The notes under the pieces were generated by a model. It worked only from the letters and a program-made list of their open reading frames with translations, did no database searches and was not told the origin of the DNA. 64,000 nucleotides of DNA from Cycloclasticus sp. 46_120_T64 (GTDB taxonomy: Bacteria > Pseudomonadota > Gammaproteobacteria > Methylococcales > Cycloclasticaceae). The position numbers were made by a program, and so were the translations under genes. Shown piece by piece: positions 29,409-39,078 of the stretch. Each line of letters opens with the position of its first letter. Position 1 is the first letter of the stretch. The stretch is taken from contig MAAM01000009.1 of the NCBI GenBank assembly GCA_002162695.1, positions 1 through 64,000 of the forward strand, written 5' to 3'.

Positions 29409-30200
29409 ATGTCATCTGTACGAATTGAACGAGAAGGGGCGGTAGCCTGGCTTATCCTAAACAGGCCGGAAAAACTGAATGTATTAGGTGCGGAAATGCC
29501 GGCTGACTTGAAGCGTTGTACCGAGGAACTTAAGCAGGATGACAGCATTCGTTGCGTGATCCTAAAGGGAGCCGGTGATCACTTTATGGCCGGCGGCGAT
29601 ATCGATTATTTTAAATCCTTAGCCGATGCTTATGAAGAACAGGGTGAGTCCGCTTTTCCTGCCGGCATGTTTGCCTTATTGCATGAGGCTATCTTTAATA
29701 TCCATAGCATGGGTAAACCGGTAATCGCCAGTGTGAAAGGCGCGGTGGCGGGTTTTGGTTTAAGCCTGATGCTGGCCTGCGACTTGGTGTTGGCGGCTGA
29801 TGACGCGGTCTTCTCGGTGGCGTACTGCAAGATTGGCACGACGCCAGATGGCGGCATGACCTATTTCTTACCGCGTGCGGTCGGGCAGAAGAAGGCGATG
29901 GAGCTGTCGTTAACCGGCAAACGTTTTTCAGCCGAAGAAGCTGAGCGTTGGGGAATGCTGAATCAAGTGGTGACGAAGGCTGAAGTGGACGCGGCAAGCT
30001 TGAAACTCGCCAGTTCGCTGAGTGCTGGGCCCTGCGATGTATTGGCTAGAACCAAGGCATTATTAAATCAAACCTTTGATGTTAGTTTGCAGCAGCGTTT
30101 AGATGAAGAGGCGGAAAATTTTCGCCTGAGCATGTTGCAGCCAGATTTCGCCGAAGGGGTCGGGTCTTTTTGTGAAAAACGCCGAGCAAAGTTCCAATAA
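29409..30200 (+). CDS. Crotonase-family enoyl-CoA isomerase (PaaG-like)
   Basis: A 263-residue enoyl-CoA hydratase/isomerase superfamily protein. The oxyanion-hole segments DHFMAGGDI (57-65) and GAVAGFGLSL (111-120) are present. The two catalytic Glu of true hydratases (rat Glu144 and Glu164) align with Ser119 and Tyr139. Asp147 in IGTTPDGG matches the Asp used by PaaG-type isomerases. A delta3-delta2-enoyl-CoA isomerase acting on unsaturated or aromatic-derived acyl-CoA is therefore more likely than a hydratase. It is divergent from fadD. Confidence 0.85.
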   Translation: MSSVRIEREGAVAWLILNRPEKLNVLGAEMPADLKRCTEELKQDDSIRCVILKGAGDHFMAGGDIDYFKSLADAYEEQGESAFPAGMFALLHEAIFNIHSMGKPVIASVKGAVAGFGLSLMLACDLVLAADDAVFSVAYCKIGTTPDGGMTYFLPRAVGQKKAMELSLTGKRFSAEEAERWGMLNQVVTKAEVDAASLKLASSLSAGPCDVLARTKALLNQTFDVSLQQRLDEEAENFRLSMLQPDFAEGVGSFCEKRRAKFQ

Positions 30201-30355
30201 ACGGGCATTGCAAATTCCAATATCTCAACTATCTTAAGGGTTAGGCTTATACCGTGTGAGCTGAATATGAGCCTCAGTGTCGAGCTTAGCGTCGTATAAG
30301 AAGGATTATGTACTTCGCTATGCTGGACGATGAATAACCTATATGGGTATGAGCT

Positions 30356-31504
30356 ATGTGGTTTTCTAAAGGTAAAAACGGCAATGACGACAGTCAGCCA
30401 GCTGCTGCGGTTAAAACACTGCGGCGGCAGTTAGATGATAAAGAACGCGAGCTAGAGCAGAGTCGAACGCAATTAAGCACGGCGCAAAATGAGGCGGCCA
30501 CGTTGCAAAAACGGCTGTTATCGTTGCACCAATCGGGCTGTTTATTGCTCTCCTCGAGCGAGTTGTTACGGGTGATTGGCGGCAAGGCGGCGGCCGGTTC
30601 GCAGAAAATGTTTGATGAGCACGTACACCTCACCGAGGCCTCGTCGTTGTTCAAACAAAGTGCGATGCTGCTGGCCGAGGTCAAACAAGGCGCACAGCAC
30701 CTGTCGGCACAAACGACGGATAATAAGCAATCGATCGATAACCTCGAGCAGGCGAGTCAAACCATTGCCAAATTCACCGAAACCATCGCCAGCATATCAA
30801 GCCAGACGAATCTGCTGGCGTTGAACGCGGCGATTGAAGCGGCGAGAGCGGGTGAGCATGGACGTGGTTTTGCGGTGGTGGCCGATGAGGTGCGGGCGTT
30901 GGCGGGGAAAACCGAAGACGCGACCAATGAAATTCGTGAATATGTGTCGGTGATTACCGATAATGCGGAAAAAACTCGGGTAGGTTTTGCCGAGATGACC
31001 AGCTCGATTGACGATGTGAATGTCAGCGCGGAGACGATTGATACGGCGATCGGTGATGTGGTGGGTATCTCGACGCATATGATGGATGCGCTGGGGGAAA
31101 GCACGGCGGAAGCCTTTATCGAAAGTATTAAAACTGACCACCTGTTGTATAAGGTGGCGATCTATGAAGTGGTGTTTGGGCTGTCCGATAAAACGGAGGC
31201 CGACTTTAAAAACCACCACGAGTGCCGTTTAGGTAAATGGTATTTTGCGGGGGATGGGCAGAAGTACTTGGCCAGCTTGCCGGCGTTTCAGCAGCTGAAT
31301 ACGCCGCATGAGGCGGTGCATAAGGAAGGCGCAGCCGGTTTAGTGGCGTTTTCTCAGCAAAATTACGAACTGGCCAATCAGCACCTAGCGGCGATGGAGG
31401 CGGCGAGCGTGAAGGTGACGGATCTGTTAGATAAAATGAAGGTTGAATACGTAAAGGTATTGAACAAGATCCGGGAAGGTATGGGGGATGTGGAGTTGTT
31501 TTAA
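30356..31504 (+). CDS. Soluble chemoreceptor with C-terminal CZB zinc-binding domain
   Basis: A 382-residue methyl-accepting-type protein with no membrane segment. It has an N-terminal coiled coil (about 18-60), a compact MCP signalling hairpin (about 110-245) with the conserved tip [34 protein letters not shown] (split here by residues 147-180), and a CZB domain (about 255-375). The CZB zinc set appears complete: His262, Cys290, His318 and His322. Family members such as TlpD sense oxidants or zinc through this cysteine. No chemotaxis gene is adjacent; it should act with the flagellar system encoded further along. Confidence 0.92.
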   Translation: MWFSKGKNGNDDSQPAAAVKTLRRQLDDKERELEQSRTQLSTAQNEAATLQKRLLSLHQSGCLLLSSSELLRVIGGKAAAGSQKMFDEHVHLTEASSLFKQSAMLLAEVKQGAQHLSAQTTDNKQSIDNLEQASQTIAKFTETIASISSQTNLLALNAAIEAARAGEHGRGFAVVADEVRALAGKTEDATNEIREYVSVITDNAEKTRVGFAEMTSSIDDVNVSAETIDTAIGDVVGISTHMMDALGESTAEAFIESIKTDHLLYKVAIYEVVFGLSDKTEADFKNHHECRLGKWYFAGDGQKYLASLPAFQQLNTPHEAVHKEGAAGLVAFSQQNYELANQHLAAMEAASVKVTDLLDKMKVEYVKVLNKIREGMGDVELF

Positions 31505-31700
31505 GCCTAAGCGCAGTTTATTGTCGGCTAGCGAGCGATGCTGCCGAGGCAAGGGTTTGCAGTTTTACGCTGATAAGCTGCTAGTGGCCGAGGCTGGCGT
31601 GCCTAACCATGTAGCACGGGGGTATTTGCTACGTTTAAGGTTGCAAACTGTACTGATGGGCATTAGGCTTGTCGACCTCGTCTGACTAATACCCTATCCC

Positions 31701-33983
31701 GTGTCAAAAAAGAAATTTCACAAAAAAACATCCAGCGAAAAAACGCTAAGCCTGAGCGATCCCGAGTCGATCAGTAAAACGCAGTTGCTTGAGTTTTTAG
31801 CAGCGCAACAAGCCCCGCAAGGCTGGCTAGAAATTGTTGCCGCCTTCGGCGTCGACTCGAAACGAATCAAAAAATCGCTGTCGCGACAGTTATCGGCGAT
31901 GCTGCACTCTGGCGAGTTGTTATTTAACCGCAAAGAACAATACTGTTTGGTAGAACAAACGGATTTGGAAACGGGCCTAGTGATTGGCCACGCCGATGGT
32001 TTTGGTTTCTTAAAACGCGACGCGGGCGGTGACGATATGTTTATTCCGCCGCGTGAAATGCGTGGGTTGATGAACGGTGACCGGATTGTTGCCAGCCATG
32101 GCAAGTTGAACCGCCAAGGGAAAATTGAAGCCCGTGTGGTAGAAGTATTAGAACGCAAAGTTAAAACCGTGGTCGGGCGCTTTTTCAATGTGATGGGCGT
32201 GTTCCACTTGGAAGCCGAAAATAAACGTATTTTCCAGCATATTTGTATTCCTGCCGATTCAACCCTAGGGGCGAAAGACGGTCAAATTGTGATGGCGGAG
32301 ATGACACGTTATCCCTCGTCGCGTAGCCAAGCCTTCGCCAAGGTGATTGAAGTGATGGGTGACCATATGGCGCCGGGAATGGAAATTGACATGGCGATTC
32401 GTTCTTACGACCTACCTACGGAATGGTCGCAAGCGGTGCTCGACGAGGCGCAGTGTTTCAAGGCAGAGCTGAATGAAGATGATTTAGCCGCTAGAACCGA
32501 CCTGCGGAAGTTACCATTTGTTACTATCGATGGTGCCGATGCACGAGATTTTGATGACGCGGTATATTGCAAAAAAACCGCCAAAGGCTGGAAACTCTAT
32601 GTCGCCATCGCCGATGTAGCGCATTACGTAAAAGCGGGCAGTGCGATTGATCAGCAGGGCCACGAACGGGGTAACTCGGTGTATTTCCCCGAGCAGGTTA
32701 TTCCGATGTTGCCGGAGGTGTTATCGAATGGCTTGTGCAGTTTGAACCCTCACGTCGACCGTTTATGCATGGTCTGTGAGATGCGCTTGGATGAGGATGG
32801 CACGGTTAAGAGTAGTCGTTTTTATGAAGCGGTGATGCACTCGCACGCACGCCTGACCTATGATGAGGTTGGGGCTATTTTTGATCAGAGCTCGCCAGCC
32901 TTGATCGAAAAACATCAAGCTTTATTGCCGGACTTGCAGGCGCTGCGAGGCCTGTATGAATTAATGAAATATGCCGCTGATGCACGGGGTGCGTTGGAGT
33001 TCGATACCTTCGAAACGCGTTTTGTATTCGATGAGCAACGTAAAATAAAGGCGATAGAGCCGGTTATTCGGCACGATGCACACCGTTTGATCGAAGTGTT
33101 TATGATCGCCGCCAATGCCGCCACCGCGCGTTTCTTGGTGAAAAGTAAAATACCTAATTTGTTGCGAATACACGATGGGCCGAGTGTTGATCGTTTGCTG
33201 AAGCTGCGTGGTTTCTTGGGTGAGCTAGGGCTACATTTAGACGGTGCTGATGAGCCGGAACCGTATCATTACAAACAATTGATTGCCAGTATTCAACAGC
33301 GGCCGGATGTGCACCTGATTGAAACGGTGATGTTGCGTTCAATGTCGCAGGCGATGTATAGCCCCGAGCAGAAAGGCCATTTTGGTTTGGCCTTGGAGCT
33401 GTATGCGCACTTTACTTCACCGATTCGTCGTTACCCAGATTTGTTAACCCATCGGGCGATTAAACACCTAATTAAGGGCTCAAAACCGACTAAATTCATC
33501 TACTCCGATGCGGATATGGTGCAGTTTGGCGAACATTGCTCGCAGTGTAGTCGCCGCGCCGATGAGGCCACGCGCGACGTCGGCAGTTGGCTGAAGTGTG
33601 AGTTTATGATGGATAAGATTGGTGATGAATTCAACGGGGTGGTGTCTGCAGTGACCTCGTTTGGTTTGTTTGTTGAACTGGAAAAGGTGTTCATCGATGG
33701 TCTGGTACACGTTACCTCCTTGGGTGATGATTATTATCACTTCGACGCGGCTAAACACCGTTTACAGGGAGAACGTAGCAATCGCTCATTCCGTTTAGGT
33801 GACCGCTTACGGGTTAAGTTAGTGAAGGTTAATTTGGACGACAAAAAAATCGACCTTGCGTTGGTGACCGAGGATAACGATCAGGCGGAGTCGAGTCGGC
33901 GTAAAAAGCCGCGCAAGTCGGTGAGTAAAAATATTAAAAGTAAGGGTAAACCTAAAAGCAAGACTAAAAGGAACAAACGATAA
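31701..33983 (+). CDS. rnr: Ribonuclease R
   Basis: Processive 3'-5' exoribonuclease that degrades structured RNA. The 760-residue protein has an N-terminal winged-helix (about 22-85), cold-shock domains, the RNB catalytic domain with the metal-binding DGADARDFDDAVY, an S1 domain (about 640-720) and a Lys/Ser-rich basic tail. It starts at GTG (31701) with a weak ribosome binding site. Its stop codon overlaps the rlmB start (TAATG), the classic rnr-rlmB pair. The 196 bases upstream hold no convincing tRNA or ORF. Confidence 0.97.
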   Translation: MSKKKFHKKTSSEKTLSLSDPESISKTQLLEFLAAQQAPQGWLEIVAAFGVDSKRIKKSLSRQLSAMLHSGELLFNRKEQYCLVEQTDLETGLVIGHADGFGFLKRDAGGDDMFIPPREMRGLMNGDRIVASHGKLNRQGKIEARVVEVLERKVKTVVGRFFNVMGVFHLEAENKRIFQHICIPADSTLGAKDGQIVMAEMTRYPSSRSQAFAKVIEVMGDHMAPGMEIDMAIRSYDLPTEWSQAVLDEAQCFKAELNEDDLAARTDLRKLPFVTIDGADARDFDDAVYCKKTAKGWKLYVAIADVAHYVKAGSAIDQQGHERGNSVYFPEQVIPMLPEVLSNGLCSLNPHVDRLCMVCEMRLDEDGTVKSSRFYEAVMHSHARLTYDEVGAIFDQSSPALIEKHQALLPDLQALRGLYELMKYAADARGALEFDTFETRFVFDEQRKIKAIEPVIRHDAHRLIEVFMIAANAATARFLVKSKIPNLLRIHDGPSVDRLLKLRGFLGELGLHLDGADEPEPYHYKQLIASIQQRPDVHLIETVMLRSMSQAMYSPEQKGHFGLALELYAHFTSPIRRYPDLLTHRAIKHLIKGSKPTKFIYSDADMVQFGEHCSQCSRRADEATRDVGSWLKCEFMMDKIGDEFNGVVSAVTSFGLFVELEKVFIDGLVHVTSLGDDYYHFDAAKHRLQGERSNRSFRLGDRLRVKLVKVNLDDKKIDLALVTEDNDQAESSRRKKPRKSVSKNIKSKGKPKSKTKRNKR

Positions 33984-34729
33984 TGGCGGAAACGCAAACG
34001 GTATATGGTATCCACGCGGCGCAATCGCTGCTTAAGTCGAACCCGGGGCGAATTCTCAATGTCTGGTTGGACCGTCAGCGTAACGATCAGAAATTGCAGC
34101 AGATTAAACAAAGCATCGATGAGCTAGGTATCCGAATCGAATACGCCGATAAAAAAACACTCGAGAAGCTCTCCGCGGGTGGCAATCACCAGGGGGTGTT
34201 AATGTCGGTTCGCTTGCCTCAGGAACTGACCGAGCAGGCCTTGAAAAAAGCCGTTACCGAGCACGCGGGGAATGCCTTTTATTTGGTGTTAGATCAAGTC
34301 ACCGACCCGCATAATCTAGGCGCTTGTCTGCGTACGGCCTTAGCCGCGGGTGTGCAAGGTATTATTGTGCCGAAAGATAATGCATGTCGACTGAATGCGA
34401 CGGTCTGTAAGGTGGCCAGTGGTGCTGCCGATGTATTGCCGGTATACCGAGTGACTAACTTGGTGCGGGTGCTGAAATGGCTTAAATCGGCCGGAGTTTG
34501 GTTGAGCGGTGCGGCGGGGGAAGCCGAGATGACCGTATTTGATGCCGAATTAACCGGTTCGGTGGCTATTGTGATGGGTGCCGAGGGCAAAGGTTTGCGG
34601 CAGTTAACCCAGCAGCAGTGTGATCAATTAATTAAAATCCCGATGGCTGATAGTGTCGAAAGTCTGAATGTGTCAGTGGCCACTGGGGTTATTTTGTATG
34701 AGGTGCTACGACAGAATCGTTCTGTTTAA
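33983..34729 (+). CDS. rlmB: 23S rRNA (guanosine-2'-O-)-methyltransferase RlmB
   Basis: SPOUT methyltransferase acting on G2251 of 23S rRNA. The 248-residue protein has an N-terminal substrate-binding domain and the SpoU motifs LDQVTDPHNLGACLRTA, MGAEGKGLR and SVESLNVSVATGV that form the knot. The ATG shares one base with the rnr stop codon. Confidence 0.96.
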   Translation: MAETQTVYGIHAAQSLLKSNPGRILNVWLDRQRNDQKLQQIKQSIDELGIRIEYADKKTLEKLSAGGNHQGVLMSVRLPQELTEQALKKAVTEHAGNAFYLVLDQVTDPHNLGACLRTALAAGVQGIIVPKDNACRLNATVCKVASGAADVLPVYRVTNLVRVLKWLKSAGVWLSGAAGEAEMTVFDAELTGSVAIVMGAEGKGLRQLTQQQCDQLIKIPMADSVESLNVSVATGVILYEVLRQNRSV

Positions 34730-34766
34730 GTAGCCATAGTCAATTTTATTAAATGCAGGAAAAAAC

Positions 34767-35288
34767 GTGTCGACGATTACTTATAGCCTAAGAAAGATAG
34801 ATTTATTTGAGTTTAACGAACACCACGCCAAAATGACGACCGCGTATGGCAAAAGCCTGACCCGGCATCAGTTAATTTGGCCTGCGCTACTGGCGGTGAT
34901 CGCGGTGTTTATCGTGTCTTCAACCCGAGACGTTTTATTGGGGATGTTTTTAATCACCATGGCGGTATTGTGGTCGACCTTGGTTTCTGGCTGGATAAAA
35001 AAGCGTTTTTATAAACATATTATGGACAGTATCTCCGATGAGGATGCGGCTAGCGTCGTTGGCCAATATAGCATTGCATTAAACGATGCGGGATTGCTGG
35101 AAACTAAGCCAGTGGGTGAGTTGCAGATTAACTGGGACAGTATCGTCAAACTAGAAAAATCGAGAAGCCATTTGTATATCTATATCACCGAGGATGCGGC
35201 GATTATTATTCCGAAAGAAACGGTGACCGAGAAGGCGAGCTTAAAATCTTTTTATAAAGAGCTGCTGACCGCGCTGAAGAAAAACTAG
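34767..35288 (+). CDS. YcxB-like membrane protein of unknown function
   Basis: A 173-residue protein with two adjacent membrane segments (about 36-52 and 55-72) and a soluble C-terminal domain that resembles the YcxB-like family (pattern INWDSIVKLEKSRSHLYIYI followed by IIPKE). The start is GTG (34767) with GCAGGA upstream. It follows rlmB by 37 bases and precedes the rpsF promoter. The function is unknown. Confidence 0.8.
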   Translation: MSTITYSLRKIDLFEFNEHHAKMTTAYGKSLTRHQLIWPALLAVIAVFIVSSTRDVLLGMFLITMAVLWSTLVSGWIKKRFYKHIMDSISDEDAASVVGQYSIALNDAGLLETKPVGELQINWDSIVKLEKSRSHLYIYITEDAAIIIPKETVTEKASLKSFYKELLTALKKN

Positions 35289-35305
35289 ACATCGGCGTGG
35301 TGAAC

Positions 35306-35334
35306 TTGAATTACTCGTGTTAACCCTGTAAAAT
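35306..35334 (+). promoter_or_regulatory. Sigma-70 promoter of the rpsF operon
   Basis: TTGAAT (35306-35311), 17 bases, TAAAAT (35329-35334): five of six matches at each box with ideal spacing. This predicts a leader of about 85 bases before rpsF. Confidence 0.78.
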
Positions 35335-35377
35335 CGCGCGTTCGAAATTGTAGCTATTGTATGAGGTTGCAATCCTT

Positions 35378-35403
35378 GCCTTACCTACCTTAAGTGGGGA
35401 GGC
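35378..35403 (+). promoter_or_regulatory. Stem-loop in the rpsF leader
   Basis: GCCTTACCT pairs with AGTGGGGAGGC-side bases (GCCT/AGGC plus an inner CC/GG), with one mismatch. It ends 22 bases before the rpsF ATG. S6:S18 autoregulate this operon in several bacteria through a leader hairpin containing a CCG element. I do not see that element clearly, so the role is uncertain. Confidence 0.35.
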
Positions 35404-35425
35404 TATTAATCCTGAAGGAGAAGAA

Positions 35426-35830
35426 ATGAGACATTACGAAGTTGTATTTTTGGTTCACCCGGATCAAAGTGCGCAAGTACCTGCGATGATCGAGCGTTAT
35501 AGCGCAATGATTGAAGAAGGTAAGGGTAAAATTAACCGTTTAGAAGATTGGGGCAGAAGACAGCTTGCTTACCCAATCAATAAAATCCACAAAGCACACT
35601 ACACCTTGATGAATATCGAATGTAGCCAAGCTGTTTTGGATGAGTTAGAAGGCGCGTTCCGCTTTAATGATGCAGTGATCAGAAACATGATTATGCGTCG
35701 TGATGATGCTGACGTAGATGTGACCCCGTTGATTAAATCAAATGATAAAGAAACGGCTAAGCCTTACGTGAAACCAGTTGAAAAAACTGAAGCACCTGCG
35801 CCTGCTGTTGCCAAAGCAACAGAAGAATAG
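35426..35830 (+). CDS. rpsF: 30S ribosomal protein S6
   Basis: Small-subunit protein that pairs with S18. The 134-residue product begins [15 protein letters not shown], placed by GAAGGAG upstream; the frame remains open 69 bases further 5' but that part is leader. The core ends near residue 105 and is followed by a Lys/Glu/Pro/Ala tail, as in other S6 proteins that can be glutamylated in E. coli. Confidence 0.97.
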   Translation: MRHYEVVFLVHPDQSAQVPAMIERYSAMIEEGKGKINRLEDWGRRQLAYPINKIHKAHYTLMNIECSQAVLDELEGAFRFNDAVIRNMIMRRDDADVDVTPLIKSNDKETAKPYVKPVEKTEAPAPAVAKATEE

Positions 35831-35860
35831 ACTCATACAACTACAGATTAAGGAATAGAG

Positions 35861-36097
35861 ATGGCTTTTGATAAAGGTTTTAGACGTCCACGTTACTGTC
35901 GTTTTACTGCAGAGAACGTTAAAGAGATTGATTACAAAGATTTAGATACATTAAAAGAATACATGACTGAGACAGGAAAAATTATTCCTGCTCGTGTGAC
36001 CGGTGTTAAAGCAAAGTATCAACGTCAGTTAACCGCCGCTATTAAGCGTGCTCGTTTTCTTTCTTTGATTCCATATTGCGACGCACACGAACGTTAA
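35861..36097 (+). CDS. rpsR: 30S ribosomal protein S18
   Basis: 78-residue RNA-binding protein with the conserved [15 protein letters not shown] and the basic [16 protein letters not shown] end. It follows rpsF by 30 bases in the standard rpsF-rpsR-rplI operon. Confidence 0.98.
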   Translation: MAFDKGFRRPRYCRFTAENVKEIDYKDLDTLKEYMTETGKIIPARVTGVKAKYQRQLTAAIKRARFLSLIPYCDAHER

Positions 36098-36136
36098 AGG
36101 TATTTCGCGAGTATTCGCGAATAAGGCCCAGCTGAC

Positions 36137-37045
36137 ATGAAAGCATTAGCATCATTTATTATGCAGGGCGGGCGGCAAGCCACGATTGTGGTTGCGACGA
36201 TGGCGATTTTGTCATTGTTAATGCCGCCGTTAGTCATTATTAGTGTGGCGGCTGTTTGCTTGCTGACCTTGAGAAACGGTTATATCGACGGTCTACGGGT
36301 GTTAATTGGCGCGACGGTAGCGACTGCATTAATAGGTTATATCGTGTTGGGAACCTCCGTGGTGGCCTTCACTTATTTATTAATGATGTGGTTGCCGGCC
36401 TATTTAGTTTCCTTGGTGTTACGTGAAACCAGGCAGCTAAATCTAGCCTTAGAGTGTTTGGTAGTGCTAGGAATGGTTGCCGTTGTAGGTGTTTATTCGG
36501 CGATTGATGATCCTGCTCAACTTTGGGCCGCGGGCATACAAAATGCACTGGCTGCATTGAGTGAGCAGCAGCCCTTGCCAATTAGCAGCGAGGAGTTGCA
36601 AGTTGGAGTCGAATTGTGGTCACACTATGTGACTGGCTTGGTCGTTGCTGGTACCCTGCTGAGCATATTGATGAGTCTGTTATTGGCTCGTTGGTGGCAA
36701 GGTTTGTTGTTTAATGCGGGCGGCTTCGATGAGGAGTTTCGTAGCTTTAGGTTGTTACCGAGAGACGGTGTGTTGTTTATTGCGCTGATGGTGATCGCGG
36801 TTGTATTCGATGGTTGGCCAGCAGAGTTGATGTGGAACTTAGATATACAGTTGTTATTGTTGTTCCTTATCGTCGGTATATCGGTCGTACACGTGGTGAT
36901 TAAAAGTAAAAGCAGTAGTAAATATCTACTCTTTGCCTTTTATGTAATGGTTTTTTTTGTACCACATTTGATATTGCCCCTAATTGTCATTGGGCTGTCA
37001 GATGTTTGGATGAATTGGCGTCAACGCTTTATAACAAAAACGTAA
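36137..37045 (+). CDS. DUF2232 membrane protein
   Basis: A 302-residue integral membrane protein with about eight hydrophobic segments spread along its length and no soluble domain. Proteins of this family (YybS/DUF2232) are commonly encoded between rpsR and rplI in gammaproteobacteria. The function is not known. It is 38 bases before rplI and in the same operon. Confidence 0.85.
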   Translation: MKALASFIMQGGRQATIVVATMAILSLLMPPLVIISVAAVCLLTLRNGYIDGLRVLIGATVATALIGYIVLGTSVVAFTYLLMMWLPAYLVSLVLRETRQLNLALECLVVLGMVAVVGVYSAIDDPAQLWAAGIQNALAALSEQQPLPISSEELQVGVELWSHYVTGLVVAGTLLSILMSLLLARWWQGLLFNAGGFDEEFRSFRLLPRDGVLFIALMVIAVVFDGWPAELMWNLDIQLLLLFLIVGISVVHVVIKSKSSSKYLLFAFYVMVFFVPHLILPLIVIGLSDVWMNWRQRFITKT

Positions 37046-37083
37046 CGCTGGGTTAAATTTAAAAAATATATAGGATAAGTAAG

Positions 37084-37533
37084 ATGAACATTATTCTTCT
37101 AGAAAAAGTAGCAAACCTAGGTAACCTAGGTGATAAAGTGTCAGTGAAAGCTGGCTTTGGACGTAACTATTTAGTACCAACGGGTAAAGCTGTATTAGCG
37201 ACACCTGATCGTATTAAAGAATTTGAAGCGCGTAGAGCAGATCTTGAAAAAGCGGCTGAAGAACGTTTAGCGGCAGCACAAAAACAAGCTGACGTGGTTA
37301 ATGCGTTAAGCTTAAGCATTACTCACCAAGCCGGTGAAGAAGGTAAATTGTTTGGTTCTGTTGGTTTAACTGACATTATTAAGGCGAGTGCTGAAGCGGG
37401 TGTAGAGCTTAATAAATCAGCGGTTAAATTATCTGACGGTGCGATTAGGCAGGTTGGCGAATTTGAAATCCCTGTGCATTTGCACACGGACGTTATCGCG
37501 ACACTTAAATTAGCGGTAGTTGCTGAAGACTAA
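37084..37533 (+). CDS. rplI: 50S ribosomal protein L9
   Basis: 149-residue protein with the conserved N-terminal MNIILLEKVANLGNLGDKVSVKAGFGRNYL rRNA-binding fold (residues 1-30), the long connecting helix (about 41-75) and a C-terminal domain. AGGA precedes the ATG. It closes the ribosomal operon, with a terminator directly after. Confidence 0.98.
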   Translation: MNIILLEKVANLGNLGDKVSVKAGFGRNYLVPTGKAVLATPDRIKEFEARRADLEKAAEERLAAAQKQADVVNALSLSITHQAGEEGKLFGSVGLTDIIKASAEAGVELNKSAVKLSDGAIRQVGEFEIPVHLHTDVIATLKLAVVAED

Positions 37534-37549
37534 GCTTATATAAGTTAGA

Positions 37550-37580
37550 AAGGCCGGTGTCTTGGCACCGGCTTTTTTTT
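37550..37580 (+). terminator. Rho-independent terminator after rplI
   Basis: AAGGCCGGTG-tcttgg-CACCGGCTTTTTTTT: a strong stem with eight T, 17 bases after the rplI stop codon. It separates the rpsF operon from dnaB. Confidence 0.94.
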
Positions 37581-37633
37581 GCCTGAAGAAAACTCCTGTA
37601 CAATTAAATATTACTTAATTTAACGATTCGCCG

Positions 37634-39031
37634 ATGACTGAACCCCAATTTGATTACGATATGCCCGCGGACGAAAGCGAGATGTTACGCGTGCCCCCTC
37701 ATTCGTTGGCCGCCGAGCAGTCTGTTTTAGGTGGCTTGATGCTGGATAACCAGTGTTGGGATAATGTCGCCGATAAGGTGTCGGTGGAGGATTTCTATCG
37801 CAAGGATCATCGTTTAATTTACGAAACCATCGCCGAACTGGCTAAGCGAGATGAACCCTTCGACGTGATCACGATTTCCGAGTTGCTCGGTCAGGCCGGT
37901 GAGTTAGAGACGGTGGGTGGTTTGGCTTACTTGGGTGCGTTGGCTAAGGATACGCCGAGTGCGGCTAATATCCAGAGTTATGCGGGTATCGTGCGTCAGC
38001 GTTCGGTGCGTCGTCAATTGATTCATATCGGTAATGAAATATCCGACTCAGGTTTCGATACCGAAGGCCGTGATATAAACGAATTACTCGACTCCGCTGA
38101 AAGTAAGGTATTTAAAATCGCCGAGCAAGGTGCTAAAGGCGACAAGGGTTTTGAATCGATTAAAGACCTGCTGGGGGTGGCGGTCGATAAGATTACTGAA
38201 TTGCACGAAAACCAAAGTTCGATTACTGGGGTTAGCTCGGGTTTTGTCGATCTCGATGCGATGATGTCGGGTTTACAACCGGCTGATTTGATTATCGTGG
38301 CAGGGCGACCTTCTATGGGTAAAACCAGTTTTGCGATGAATTTGGTGGAAAATGTCGGTATCCAAAGCGGGATGCCGGTTGCTGTGTTCAGTATGGAGAT
38401 GCCGGGTGATTCATTGGCGATGCGGATGATGTCATCTCTCGGGCGAATTAACCAACATAACGTCAGAACGGGGCAATTGGAAGATGATGAGTGGCCACGA
38501 ATGCAGTCGTCTATTAACTTGCTCGCTGAGGCGAAGATTTTTATTGACGATACTGCGGCGCTAAGCCCGATGGAAGTACGCGCCCGTTCACGGCGCTTGA
38601 TGAAGGAGCACGGGCAACTGGGTTTGATTGTGCTCGATTATTTACAGCTGATGCAGTCACCATCAGCGAGTGAGAGTCGAGTCGCAGAGATTTCCGATAT
38701 TTCACGGTCCTTGAAGGCGCTGGCAAAGGAATTGAATGTGCCGGTGATCGCGCTCTCGCAGCTGAACCGTAACCTTGAGCAACGGCCGAATAAACGGCCG
38801 GTGATGTCAGACCTTAGGGAGTCAGGCAGTATCGAGCAGGATGCCGACGTGATCATCTTTATTTACCGCGACGAGGTGTATAACGACGACTCGGAGTCGA
38901 AGGGTGTGGCGGAAATCATCATCGGTAAGCAGCGTAATGGGCCGATTGGCACCTGTCGTTTGTCTTTCTTGGGGCAGTATACCCGTTTTGAAAACTACGC
39001 GGGTGATGCGTTCATGGATGATGAATACTAA
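37634..39031 (+). CDS. dnaB: Replicative DNA helicase DnaB
   Basis: Hexameric 5'-3' helicase at the replication fork. The 465-residue protein has the N-terminal DnaG-interaction domain (about 20-125), a linker, and the RecA-type domain with Walker A GRPSMGKTS (about 224-232), Walker B LIVLDYLQLM and the QLNR switch segment. No intein interrupts it. TACAAT at 37599-37604 is a possible -10. Confidence 0.98.
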   Translation: MTEPQFDYDMPADESEMLRVPPHSLAAEQSVLGGLMLDNQCWDNVADKVSVEDFYRKDHRLIYETIAELAKRDEPFDVITISELLGQAGELETVGGLAYLGALAKDTPSAANIQSYAGIVRQRSVRRQLIHIGNEISDSGFDTEGRDINELLDSAESKVFKIAEQGAKGDKGFESIKDLLGVAVDKITELHENQSSITGVSSGFVDLDAMMSGLQPADLIIVAGRPSMGKTSFAMNLVENVGIQSGMPVAVFSMEMPGDSLAMRMMSSLGRINQHNVRTGQLEDDEWPRMQSSINLLAEAKIFIDDTAALSPMEVRARSRRLMKEHGQLGLIVLDYLQLMQSPSASESRVAEISDISRSLKALAKELNVPVIALSQLNRNLEQRPNKRPVMSDLRESGSIEQDADVIIFIYRDEVYNDDSESKGVAEIIIGKQRNGPIGTCRLSFLGQYTRFENYAGDAFMDDEY

Positions 39032-39078
39032 GCTGAACTGGGTGTTTATTTACCGCAAGTGTTATTAGTGCCGCTGTT

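Noticed and set aside
31505-31700. tRNA or small gene upstream of rnr
   Set aside because: I looked for a tRNA-Leu-like cloverleaf and found no consistent arms; the open frame there is an extension of a shadow frame.
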